From NCBI GenBank assembly GCA_910588405.1, contig CAJUPT010000008.1, positions 1 through 64,000 on the forward strand: a DNA stretch of 64,000 bases, read 5' to 3'. This DNA is from an uncultured Lachnospiraceae bacterium. GTDB taxonomy: Bacteria; Bacillota; Clostridia; Lachnospirales; Lachnospiraceae. Shown piece by piece: positions 54,549 to 62,554 of the stretch (the stretch's first letter is position 1; each line of letters starts with the position of its first letter). The notes under the pieces are model-generated. The model made no database searches. It had not been told where the DNA came from and saw only the letters and a list, made by a program, of their open reading frames with translations. Made by a program: the position numbers and the translations under genes.

Positions 54549-55466
54549 TCACCCCAGAAAGAAAAATAGTTCAGCTTTATTATCTCCCAGCTGATAATAC
54601 TTCTCTTTCATTTCCTTACGGCTGATATTCCCATAATAGCCATCGCCGCCCGGCCTTATCTGATCCGATGCCAACAATTTATCCAGTGTCTCCACTAATT
54701 CCTTTGAAGAAACGCACTCTGCTATATCTCTGATATCGCCGATTTTCAGCCTGTAAGCTCCTGTATCCTTAACGCCACGGTATATAGCCACCCTCCACTC
54801 TTTTTGCCATGCATACTTATCCATCTTGAAAAAACAATCTCGTTTGGAAGTTAACGCATAATCATTCAAATCAACAAGAGTATCTGCTTTCATGACAAGA
54901 TGAGGTCTATCGCTCAAATCCGTCTCTCTTCCCTTGCATCTCAGCGCCTTGTAATGAATATCCCCGCACAGATAATCAATATTCTCACGTTCTGATGCTA
55001 TCCCAATCCTTCTTTGCAATTCACCCTTATCCCTGATTATGACAACATAATCTCCAAATTCACTCAGGTTCGGAACATCATAATTAAAAAACGGAGGTTC
55101 ATAACTATAATCAAGTCTATAAAAAGACAGCGTGTTGCAATACTGGAACCCTGTGGATCTCAGGATTTCATCAGTAAGCATATATTTCCCAAAATCTCCT
55201 TTTATAATTTCTGACCTGCTAAATCCAATTGTTCCCTCAAATAAATCAGCCTGTCCAGGTGATAATTTGTACTCGATGGGTATCACGATTTCATCAGAAT
55301 TGACTTCCGGGTGTTCTGTTATATATTTTTCCTTTTTCTGCTTAGCTACAAGCAATGGGTACTCATTCCAGAAATAGTATAAGGAATTCATGTATAAGTT
55401 GCCATTAAGGAAATCTGTTGCATATTGTTTTTCACTTATGAATTTTAGGATGAGATGGTTATTCAT
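54549..55466 (-). CDS. protein of unknown function
   Basis: 305 residues from MNNHLILKFISEKQYATDFL; AGGA lies about 9 bases ahead of this ATG, whereas the earlier in-frame start has no site. LNGNLYMNSLYYFWNEYPLL near the N-terminus and KYAWQKEWRVAIYRG near residue 250 resemble DUF2971-like proteins, which carry a similar late E-W-R motif. I do not recognise it with confidence. It converges on the DUF4143 ATPase gene. Confidence 0.6.
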   Translation of the reverse strand: MNNHLILKFISEKQYATDFLNGNLYMNSLYYFWNEYPLLVAKQKKEKYITEHPEVNSDEIVIPIEYKLSPGQADLFEGTIGFSRSEIIKGDFGKYMLTDEILRSTGFQYCNTLSFYRLDYSYEPPFFNYDVPNLSEFGDYVVIIRDKGELQRRIGIASERENIDYLCGDIHYKALRCKGRETDLSDRPHLVMKADTLVDLNDYALTSKRDCFFKMDKYAWQKEWRVAIYRGVKDTGAYRLKIGDIRDIAECVSSKELVETLDKLLASDQIRPGGDGYYGNISRKEMKEKYYQLGDNKAELFFFLG

Positions 55467-55636
55467 AGTATTGGTTCCTGTAAAATATTTGCATTTATTA
55501 TTACGATTATGATGGATTCGAGTGGGGTGAGAATTCACCGCAAAATTAGGTGGTTACACAGATGTTTACGCTTTATGCGCAATATAATAAACCAACTCGT
55601 TGACAAAATCAAGAGACAATTCTCTAATATTCCATA

Positions 55637-55643
55637 ATAATAA
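55637..55643. repeat. left target-site duplication of the insertion sequence
   Basis: ATAATAA directly precedes the left inverted repeat and recurs at 56878-56884 directly after the right one. Because both flanks are AT-rich the match could be partly chance. Confidence 0.5.
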
Positions 55644-56877
55644 CTATAAATGAGCAAATTCTCAAAGTTGCACAATATCATGCCACCACAGCCAAATCAT
55701 CCTCAAAAAGGACATGGTTTACCCCACAATGGTATATGTACAGGATACGTTCTTCAATAATACGGTCATGGAGAAAAGTATAGCCAGTTTCAAAGGAGCA
55801 GGGCTCCCCGTTTCCTGTACAGGCAATCAAGTGGGCAAGGGACATTATCAGCCAGTACCTTCTAATCCCTTTTGATGAACGGATTTGGTACCGGACAAAT
55901 TCCAGCTTATTTTGGGATTGGCGAAAAAATACCTCCACCGCCCAGCGTTCCACATATTTATCCAGTATCTCGCTGGTACCCAGGGAAACATCTGTGCTTA
56001 TAAAAGCCCTCAGGGCTTTCGGCTCCTGGAATGCCCCTTCCGGGTAACTGAGCAGTACCACGGCGTTTTCAATGCCATTAAGGTTCCCTTCATAACGGTA
56101 GACATAATATTTTCTGCCGCCAGCTGTGACGAGGCTGACAGCGGCATCTGTTTTCCGTAGATGAAGGGCAAAGTCTTTGGCCTTCTGCTTTATGCCGCAG
56201 GGGTACAGGATACGGTTTGTTTTCAGCGCGCCGATGGTATAGTACCCTTTTTTATGAAAGCATCCATGATATCCCCGCAGGTATACCAGCTGTCACAAAG
56301 GAAGTAGGAGGCGACCGGCGCAACGGGCAGTTCATCTGCAATGTCCTGTACGAGCTTTATTTTTGATATGGATTTGTCGTACATGACAATGGCATAGTTC
56401 AGGACGATGCCGTTACAGGAAAGCATGACAGCCACAGCCTGGTGCCCGTAATCCTGTTTCCCTTTGAGGTGGGACTGGTGGAAATACGCAACTTCAATCG
56501 GATGCAAAGCCCGCGACGAAGGCTTGGTTTTGGAAGAAACCGTATCATCCCACTTTCCCTTATTAAGGAAATGGGCAATGGTAGTACGGTGGCAGGGGCT
56601 GTTTTTTGCAAAATCCAGGGTTTTCCCATGAAACCCGTCAGAAAACGCGGATAGCAGGATAGCAAGAATATGTTTGATTACCGTATATGGAAAAATCAGG
56701 CATAAACTAAGTTGCTTTAAACAGTTGTAAATAATCTTGGAATCGTATATACTGTTTCCCGTAAGGCATCATCCTTTGCAGGTTAGTGTTTTGTGGTAAA
56801 AACAGTATAAACCTAAGAAGGCGTGATGTCTTATTATTTTGGTTATTTAGTGAAATTTTAAATTTGCTCATTTATAG
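55644..56877 (-). mobile_element. degenerate insertion sequence with a DDE transposase
   Basis: A 1234-base element bounded by perfect 17-bp terminal inverted repeats: CTATAAATGAGCAAATT at 55644-55660 and its complement ending at 56877. A 7-bp direct repeat, ATAATAA, flanks it. The single transposase gene inside is disrupted by two frameshifts, so the copy is unlikely to move by itself unless recoding occurs. It resembles IS4/IS701-type DDE elements by its transposase motifs. Confidence 0.8.
55678..56772 (-). pseudogene. DDE transposase with two frameshifts
   Basis: The gene spans about 365 codons. It opens with MMPYGKQYIRFQDYLQLFKA, loses frame around 56690-56715, and continues with LLSAFSDGFHGKTLDFAKNS and a DSWY catalytic motif in FLCDSWYTCGDIMDAF. 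It loses frame again in an A-run at 56247-56253, where the -1 frame gives KGYYTIGALKTNRILYPCGI, and ends with the E-containing YVERWAVEVFFRQSQNKL and a Y-Q-I-R-S-S-K-G motif. The DSWY and V-E-R-W motifs place it near IS4/IS701 transposases. The second break coincides with the slippery heptamer A-AAA-AAG. Confidence 0.8.
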
Positions 56878-56885
56878 ATAATAAG

Positions 56886-57608
56886 TTAACATTTATCCTT
56901 ATTTCTCGGTATATTTAAGTGACAATAATCAGCACATACAGACACCTCTATATCAGGGAATATCTCTTTTGCGATTTTTACGATCATATATGGAATATCT
57001 TTATTATCATTAAATTCTAAAAGGCCTGTATAAACAACATCTTCTTCTTTCAATTTCCAACAATCTGTATCCACAATATATTTACCACCTGAACTGGCAT
57101 AAGATTCAAATGGCGATTTAATCGCAAACTCTCTATTTATAACCCGTCCATCAAATAAATATTTATAAAACATAGAATCAAAAACTTCCTGAGCGCTTAA
57201 TTGCCATTGATACTGTTTATTTATACATTCACTAACTAATGCAGTGGACAGACCCTCTTTTTTGATTCTTTCTTCTAACATAGATTGATAATCTATTTTG
57301 ATTTCTTCCTCTCTTATATCCAGTATTTTTTTTAAACTTAGAATACTCATTCCCAAGTCACGGAACCAAATATTAAAACGGCAAAAACCTTCAGATAAAC
57401 CCTCATGTCTAACTTCAAAATTAATAATTGGATATGCATTACTAACAAGAGCGCAATCTTCCAGCAATTCTTTTATCCGAACATATCCCGAGGATGAATA
57501 GAGCCTGTCCATCTCATCATTCATACTTATATCACTATAATGTGTATAAAGTACTCCAATCATCGCTAAAATGAAAATCATGGCTACTGCTGAGGCCCAT
57601 GAACCCAT
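56886..57608 (-). CDS. membrane-anchored protein of unknown function
   Basis: 240 residues, preceded by AAGGGGAG. One N-terminal membrane helix (about 5-24) is followed by a soluble, mainly helical region (about 30-170) and a C-terminal part with YIVDTDCWKLKEEDVVYTGL. No family is recognised. It is the third gene of a cassette with a Cys-containing peptide and a JAMM-motif protein, whose stop is 27 bases upstream. It starts nine bases beyond the insertion sequence's right end on the other side of its stop. Confidence 0.6.
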   Translation of the reverse strand: MGSWASAVAMIFILAMIGVLYTHYSDISMNDEMDRLYSSSGYVRIKELLEDCALVSNAYPIINFEVRHEGLSEGFCRFNIWFRDLGMSILSLKKILDIREEEIKIDYQSMLEERIKKEGLSTALVSECINKQYQWQLSAQEVFDSMFYKYLFDGRVINREFAIKSPFESYASSGGKYIVDTDCWKLKEEDVVYTGLLEFNDNKDIPYMIVKIAKEIFPDIEVSVCADYCHLNIPRNKDKC

Positions 57609-57635
57609 AACTATCTCCCCTTTAAAATGAAGCCC

Positions 57636-58061
57636 TTACTCACTAATCTGATAATCTATTCTTTTCACATGCATCACTTCATCTTTTAATGAAAGCTGAT
57701 AAAAGAATAATTTTTGTATTTTTAGTACAAATACTCCCAAGATAATATCGCAGTTAATTGAAATAATAATCCTTTTCCCATAGTGCAAATCACAATCAGA
57801 AAGATATTTATTTTTCTTATGAGTATGTATTAATCCCTTAAAATGAATCCCCCTCTCTATCCATTTTTCTAAAATCATATTCATGGAATGCACATCTGGT
57901 ATATATGATCCAAGATGTCCCATTCCATTTAAGTCAAAATAAAATTCTGTAATTATATTTCCACTCCCACCAATCATTCCCCCGGTTTCCATATCATTTA
58001 GATTTAATGAACAGATAATTTTTTTATAAACATTTTCTGTAATAATCACTTCGCAATCCAA
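57636..58061 (-). CDS. JAMM/MPN-motif putative metalloprotease
   Basis: 141 residues. The pattern ETGGMIGG (first Glu), then HFKGLIHTHKKNKYLSDCD gives the H-x-H-x7-S-x2-D zinc site of the JAB/JAMM fold, all ligands present. Such proteins cleave isopeptide bonds or process small proteins in bacteria. It appears to start with TTG inside the end of the upstream small gene (16-base overlap), since no ATG or binding site fits; translational coupling is likely. No E1, E2 or ubiquitin-like gene is nearby. Confidence 0.7.
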   Translation of the reverse strand: MDCEVIITENVYKKIICSLNLNDMETGGMIGGSGNIITEFYFDLNGMGHLGSYIPDVHSMNMILEKWIERGIHFKGLIHTHKKNKYLSDCDLHYGKRIIISINCDIILGVFVLKIQKLFFYQLSLKDEVMHVKRIDYQISE

Positions 58062-58225
58062 TCATCGCATGATGTATTTTCAAAAGGTTTTTTATAACCG
58101 CCTCTTTTCATACAATACCCATCGCCATATGAATCTGTTTTTTTAGCATTGTAATAAATACATTCAATATGGTATGTTGTTTCACAAAATTGTCCAACTG
58201 GTATTTCGTTTGAATTCTTTTCCAT
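58046..58225 (-). CDS. small Cys-containing protein
   Basis: 59 residues from MEKNSNEIPVGQFCETTYHI, with AAGGAGAAAGATAGAAA ahead of the ATG. Four cysteines (C14, C22, C38, C53) are spaced 7, 15 and 14 residues apart and could form a zinc site or two disulfides. There is no signal peptide. It overlaps the JAMM gene and is first in the cassette, so it is a candidate substrate or partner of that protein. No family is recognised. Confidence 0.6.
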   Translation of the reverse strand: MEKNSNEIPVGQFCETTYHIECIYYNAKKTDSYGDGYCMKRGGYKKPFENTSCDDWIAK

Positions 58226-58601
58226 TTTCTATCTTTCTCCTTAATCTAAATTTTCTTTTCATAGCTAAAATCAACAATTATACTATCATCGTATAAATTT
58301 ACATTTTCAAACAATCAACGTCAACTATCTAACGGTCAATATCTAACGTTTCAAACAACCTTCTGTTTATAATTAACTAGTGTGCTGTCTTATTTATATC
58401 TGGTAAAACACCGCCGGATAATTTTTCATCAGCGAGGCAGCTGAATGAGGCGATACCGGTGGCACCGTCGATTGAAGCCAACGTAGTCTGATGGAAAATT
58501 AGACAAGGTGGCTTGCCTGAATATGAATGGAGACAGTACACTAGCACTTCGGCTATTGAAAATAACGATGATACTCAATTACACCTTTATAAATAACTTT
58601 A
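58226..58601. other. intergenic region with a startless open frame
   Basis: This 376-base gap holds short near-repeats (TATCTAACG at about 58326 and 58341). It also holds a minus-strand frame open from 58574 to a TAG at 58377, reading CLIFHQTTLASIDGATGIAS, then FSCLADEKLSGGVLPDINKT. That frame has no start codon with a binding site. It is more GC-rich than its surroundings and may be a remnant of a mobile element or an RNA-coding stretch; no identity can be assigned. Confidence 0.35.
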
Positions 58602-59138
58602 CTAATTTATAATATTCCATCGATTTTTTATATACCTTCCAGGATTATCATAATTGATTACTTTAGCATAATTTCCTACCGCAGTCGCATTATCCGGTAT
58701 ATCTTTTGTTACAACGCTTCCAGCACCAATAGTGACATTATTACCAATTTTGACATTTTCTACAATACATACGTTAGGACCAATATATGTATTGTCTCCA
58801 ATAATTGCAGCTTGTCCCTCGTTACTCCCAATGGTCGTGAACTGTGACAAATTGCAGTTATTTCCAATTATGGTGCTAGAATTTACAACTACCGGGCCAC
58901 CATGACCGATATATAATCCATATCCCACTTGCGTTTGCCTTGGTAATTGAATTGTCCTTTTTGTTTTGTTTATCATCCATAAGAATAGACCAATTATTTT
59001 CGCTCCACTCTTTGCATGACATAATCTAAATGCACACTGAAATCTAAAAGTACTATTTCTGATATAAGCATAAAAAAAAGTGAGTGCATCATATTTCCCA
59101 TAATACCTTATTAAGTCACTTTTTATATAATCGCTCAT
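58602..59138 (-). CDS. serine-acetyltransferase-like beta-helix acyltransferase
   Basis: 178 residues from MSDYIKSDLIRYYGKYDALT; the ATG at 59138 follows GGGGATT and is preferred over a TTG two codons upstream. An N-terminal helical part is followed by hexapeptide repeats (VGYGLYIGHGGPVVVNSSTI, IGAGSVVTKDIPDNATAVG). Relatives acetylate serine or sugars; in this operon a sugar substrate is likely. Confidence 0.85.
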   Translation of the reverse strand: MSDYIKSDLIRYYGKYDALTFFYAYIRNSTFRFQCAFRLCHAKSGAKIIGLFLWMINKTKRTIQLPRQTQVGYGLYIGHGGPVVVNSSTIIGNNCNLSQFTTIGSNEGQAAIIGDNTYIGPNVCIVENVKIGNNVTIGAGSVVTKDIPDNATAVGNYAKVINYDNPGRYIKNRWNIIN

Positions 59139-59155
59139 AACCAATCCCCATAATA

Positions 59156-60292
59156 CTATAAATTTCCAGTAAAATATTTTTTAATTTCGTATATTACTTG
59201 ATCTTGTTCTTCAACGCTCATATATGGATGCAGCGGCAATGAAAGCACTCTCTCACTAAGCTCTTTAGACACAAACGAATCTGTCTTAATACAGTTTGCT
59301 TCCGTAAAAGCGATCTGAAAACTCATAGGCTTAGGATAATAGACATTCGTAGGAATCTCTTTGTCCTTTAAGTATTTTTGCAGCCCATCCCGGTTTTCAC
59401 TGTTCTCCAATAAAATAGAATACTGAGCCCAGCTGGATAAAAAACCTGACCTGATGTAAGGAACCGTTACTACTCCTTCCAGTTCCTGTGAATATCTATC
59501 AGCGACACGATTAACTGCCTCTAATTCATGCTCCATAAAGGCTTTTAGCTTAACTTGCAGAATTGCCGCCTGTAATGTATCTAACCGTGAATTCATGCCA
59601 ATACGCACATTATCATACTTATCCGCTCCCTTGCCATGAATCCGGTAAGAACGAAGCAGCTTTGCCCATTCATCGCTATCTGTAAAAACCGCACCGCCAT
59701 CCCCATAACATCCCAAGGGTTTTGCCGGAAAAAAAGACGTTGTAGAAATATCCCCAAAACTGCAGGCCCTCTGTTCTCCAATAAGACCTCCAAATCCCTG
59801 CGCTCCGTCTTCCAAAATTAACAGATGATGTTTTTTCGCAATTTCTCTTATCTTGGGATAATCAGCGGGTTGTCCAAAAAGATCTACGGTAATAATAACT
59901 CTGGGGATCAGTTTTCCTTCTTTTTCTATCTTGACAATTGCTTCTTCAAGAGATCCGGGAGACATATTAAACGTATCTCGTTCCACATCCACAAAAACAG
60001 GTACGGCACCTTCGTATGCTGGCGTTTCACCAGAAGCAAAAAATGTAAAATCCGGAACAAACACCGCATCTCCGGGTCCGATATTCCAGACCATCAGCGC
60101 CAACGTTAGCGCATCTGTTCCATTGGCACAGGTGATGCAGTGTTTCACACCTGTGTAACTGGCCAACTGATGCTCTAGCTCAGTCACCTGGTTTCCAGAA
60201 ATGAAATTCCCATCCATAAGTACCTTCTGTATGGCCTGGTCTATTTCAGTCTTTAACAATTGATATTGTTTTTGCAAATCTCGAAATTGCAT
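59156..60292 (-). CDS. DegT/DnrJ/EryC1 family sugar aminotransferase
   Basis: 378 residues with a ribosome binding site (AGGGAG). The PLP-binding Lys lies in SFFPAKPLGCYGDGGAVF near residue 188, and the N-terminal GNFISGNQVTELEHQLASYT and VPDFTFFASGETPAYEGAVP are typical. It transfers an amino group from glutamate to a nucleotide-linked keto sugar. Together with the acyltransferases and formyltransferase it points to an N-acylated amino sugar. Confidence 0.94.
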   Translation of the reverse strand: MQFRDLQKQYQLLKTEIDQAIQKVLMDGNFISGNQVTELEHQLASYTGVKHCITCANGTDALTLALMVWNIGPGDAVFVPDFTFFASGETPAYEGAVPVFVDVERDTFNMSPGSLEEAIVKIEKEGKLIPRVIITVDLFGQPADYPKIREIAKKHHLLILEDGAQGFGGLIGEQRACSFGDISTTSFFPAKPLGCYGDGGAVFTDSDEWAKLLRSYRIHGKGADKYDNVRIGMNSRLDTLQAAILQVKLKAFMEHELEAVNRVADRYSQELEGVVTVPYIRSGFLSSWAQYSILLENSENRDGLQKYLKDKEIPTNVYYPKPMSFQIAFTEANCIKTDSFVSKELSERVLSLPLHPYMSVEEQDQVIYEIKKYFTGNL

Positions 60293-60315
60293 TTCTTATT
60301 CTCCCTATTTAAAAA

Positions 60316-61018
60316 TCACACTCTTTCACGCATCCAATTTATCTTTCTTTTGATAATTTTTGCCGGATTCCCTCCAATTATCACGTTTGCATCCTCAAAC
60401 CTTTTGGTCACTACACTTCCAGCTGCAATCACGCTGTTTTCAGGTATTTTCACACCTTTCAACACCGTCACTCTATTACCAACCCATACATGATTTTCCA
60501 GGATAATATTCTTTGACTGATTCAAACGATTTCCTTCCATATCTACCACACTATGACTGTCTCCTGTTCTAAGTATAATCTCAGATGAGAACAAACAATC
60601 TTTTCCAATTTTTATTTTTGTTCCTTCAATACATGATAACTGCACTTTTCCACAAAGAGCCGAATCCTCTCCAATTATAATACTATTCTCATTATCCTCT
60701 ATATAAAATTCTCCATCCTTTATCAATACTTTTTTTGACAAACAAATCTGATTACAGTTTCCATTAATATGAATACTTACATGGTCTAAATAAACTCTTT
60801 TATCCAATTCTATAATATTATCATTTCCAACAATGTTGATTCTACATTTTCTCCTCCGTACCCCCCCCCCATGAAACAATTTGATTCCTTTTTCCCTGCA
60901 TTTTTACTTTATTTCCACCAAAAATATTCATACTTGCTATGAGAATATCCTTTATTATAGGATATTTATTTTTTATATCACACAATAAATTATAAATAAA
61001 TATTTTTATTTTTTTCAT
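60316..61018 (-). CDS. beta-helix acyltransferase interrupted at a poly-G tract (phase OFF)
   Basis: The probable full protein starts at 61018 (MKKIKIFIYNLLCDIKNKYP) and is about 234 residues. After SWGG the sequence reaches a run of ten G (60861-60870). In the current length the frame ends within a few codons (TEEKM, stop), while the hexapeptide acyltransferase domain RRRKCRINIVGNDNIIELDK continues in another frame to GSVVTKRFEDANVIIGGNPA. Nine or twelve G would restore one frame. A TTG at 60879 could restart translation in the downstream frame. Confidence 0.75.
60861..60870 (-). repeat. poly-G tract (10) in acyltransferase gene
   Basis: Ten consecutive C on the plus strand (G on the coding strand), in DNA that is otherwise strongly AT-rich, at about codon 50 of the acyltransferase. 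It is a candidate slipped-strand phase-variation site. Confidence 0.85.
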
Positions 61019-61041
61019 GACCCTCACTGTTAAAAAAAGTT

Positions 61042-61904
61042 CTAATATTCAATAAAATCATCATAAATAATCAGTCTCGCAATCCTATTTTGTGCCAGCA
61101 TAATCATGATATCATCCCTCATTTTTATGTTGTCGTCGGGATTTTCGCTGACACATGCCATGGTTGCCTCCGGTATACAAAATAGATTCAATCCCGTTTC
61201 TGCATAATAAATACTCATTATGCCAGATGGTCTAAATAAAAGACACATCTGAGAAGCAAATCCTGTAAATATTAGATTTTCTATTCCTCTTCCCTGTAAT
61301 TACACACACAATTTATCCGGACAGTTAAATTCATCGTGTACCAATAGCTCTGCTTTTTGCTCATCTATTAATTTCTGCAGCCAAGTATCAATGTTTGAAT
61401 TATATTCTTCTAATCCTGGCTTATTAGAGATAATAAACACCATCATTTCTTTCTCAATGGCATGTTGTGCTATAGAAAGAATATAGTCTGATATGATCTT
61501 CTCTACTTGTTTATTCACTTCATCAAACGGATTATCAATCCATGGATCTATTATCAATACCGCAGTTTTTTCCGCCTGCGAAAAGAATTTATCAAATTTA
61601 AATTCGGGATTTGTAATATAGTCCCCATCCTCTGTTAAATCATAATAGCAATAATCATAAACAGGAATTTCATTTTTGTCTAATTCTTCATCCACTTTTG
61701 TTTCATATGGTAATCCTGTGCTTTGAAAAAAATTTACCCCCCCCCCCCCGAGAAATTTACACTATAAATAAGCAACAGCATAACAATTATACCCAAACAT
61801 CCTATGCATATTAAATTTTTCTTTTTATTTATTTTGCCTGCATACCTTATCATATAACATTTTAACAACGAAATCGATATACTCCGCCCTTTCCACTTCC
61901 ACAT
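61042..61904 (-). pseudogene. isochorismatase-like protein, interrupted by a poly-G tract and a stop
   Basis: The frame from 61904 (MWKWKGRSISISLLKCYMIR, with AGAGG just upstream) encodes one membrane helix and then 13 G (61737-61749). With 13 G it stops at TAA right after the tract; with 14 or 11 it would join VNFFQSTGLPYETKVDEELD and the cysteine-hydrolase domain. That domain has the Asp motif VLIIDPWIDN and the Cys motif IFTGFASQMCLLF, but an additional in-frame TAA at 61300-61302 interrupts it after DKLCV. The gene is therefore off at two points. An isochorismatase-fold hydrolase is unusual in a sugar locus. Confidence 0.7.
61737..61749 (-). repeat. poly-G tract (13) in isochorismatase-like gene
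   Basis: Thirteen consecutive C on the plus strand, directly after the codons for a predicted membrane helix. It is the longest homopolymer of the window and a candidate phase-variation site. Confidence 0.85.
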
Positions 61905-61912
61905 TGCATCCT

Positions 61913-62554
61913 CTACGTATGACTTATTTCACTTACCATAGATTTCAATAAATTACCAATCTCTTTATAATAAATATCATTACCTGTCTCGCTAAGATGG
62001 ATTCCATCTTCTTGGGTAAAGTCAGATATAGTTCTACATCCTAATTCAACTAATTTCATCATTGTTTTATAAATATCTACAAACCTCACTTTTTTACAAT
62101 CAGAAGCAACCTTTCTGATAACTGCATTATATAATTCATTACTTTGATTATAAGTGATATCCGTACCAGACATTAAATCCTTTCTAGGTGAAGGGTGATT
62201 AGTATGTACTATTACCTCTCTCACGCCGAATGTGAATGCTCTATTTATTATCTCTTTCATATTTACTTCAAAACCTTGCGGAGATACTCTTGGAACACCT
62301 TTATCAGTCAACCAATAGTTACAATCATTCAACCCAAATGTTACAATCAAAAAATCGACAGCGTGCGATTGAATATCGAACGGCATTCTTTCTAAAGCCA
62401 TCCTCGTCGTATTACCATTGACAGACGGATTTTGAATTAATACTTTTTGGCCTCCATCATTAAGTAAATTTCCAATTTTCGTAACCCAGTTTTTTTCAAT
62501 TGATATACCCTGTCCAAAGCTTATGGAATCACCAAAAAAATAAATATTAATCAT
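61913..62554 (-). CDS. SGNH/GDSL hydrolase
   Basis: 213 residues without signal peptide. Block I is IYFFGDSISFGQG, block III VTFGLNDCNYW and block V EDGIHLSETG, so the catalytic Ser, Asn and Asp/His are in place. In this operon it may add or remove acyl groups on a sugar intermediate in the cytoplasm. It overlaps the formyltransferase gene by 8 bases, indicating translational coupling. Confidence 0.88.
   Translation of the reverse strand: MINIYFFGDSISFGQGISIEKNWVTKIGNLLNDGGQKVLIQNPSVNGNTTRMALERMPFDIQSHAVDFLIVTFGLNDCNYWLTDKGVPRVSPQGFEVNMKEIINRAFTFGVREVIVHTNHPSPRKDLMSGTDITYNQSNELYNAVIRKVASDCKKVRFVDIYKTMMKLVELGCRTISDFTQEDGIHLSETGNDIYYKEIGNLLKSMVSEISHT

Noticed and set aside
55678..56877. Active transposon by programmed frameshifting
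   Set aside because: A second, unrelated frameshift near 56700 also breaks the gene, so simple decay is more likely than recoding; the heptamer is kept as a finding only.
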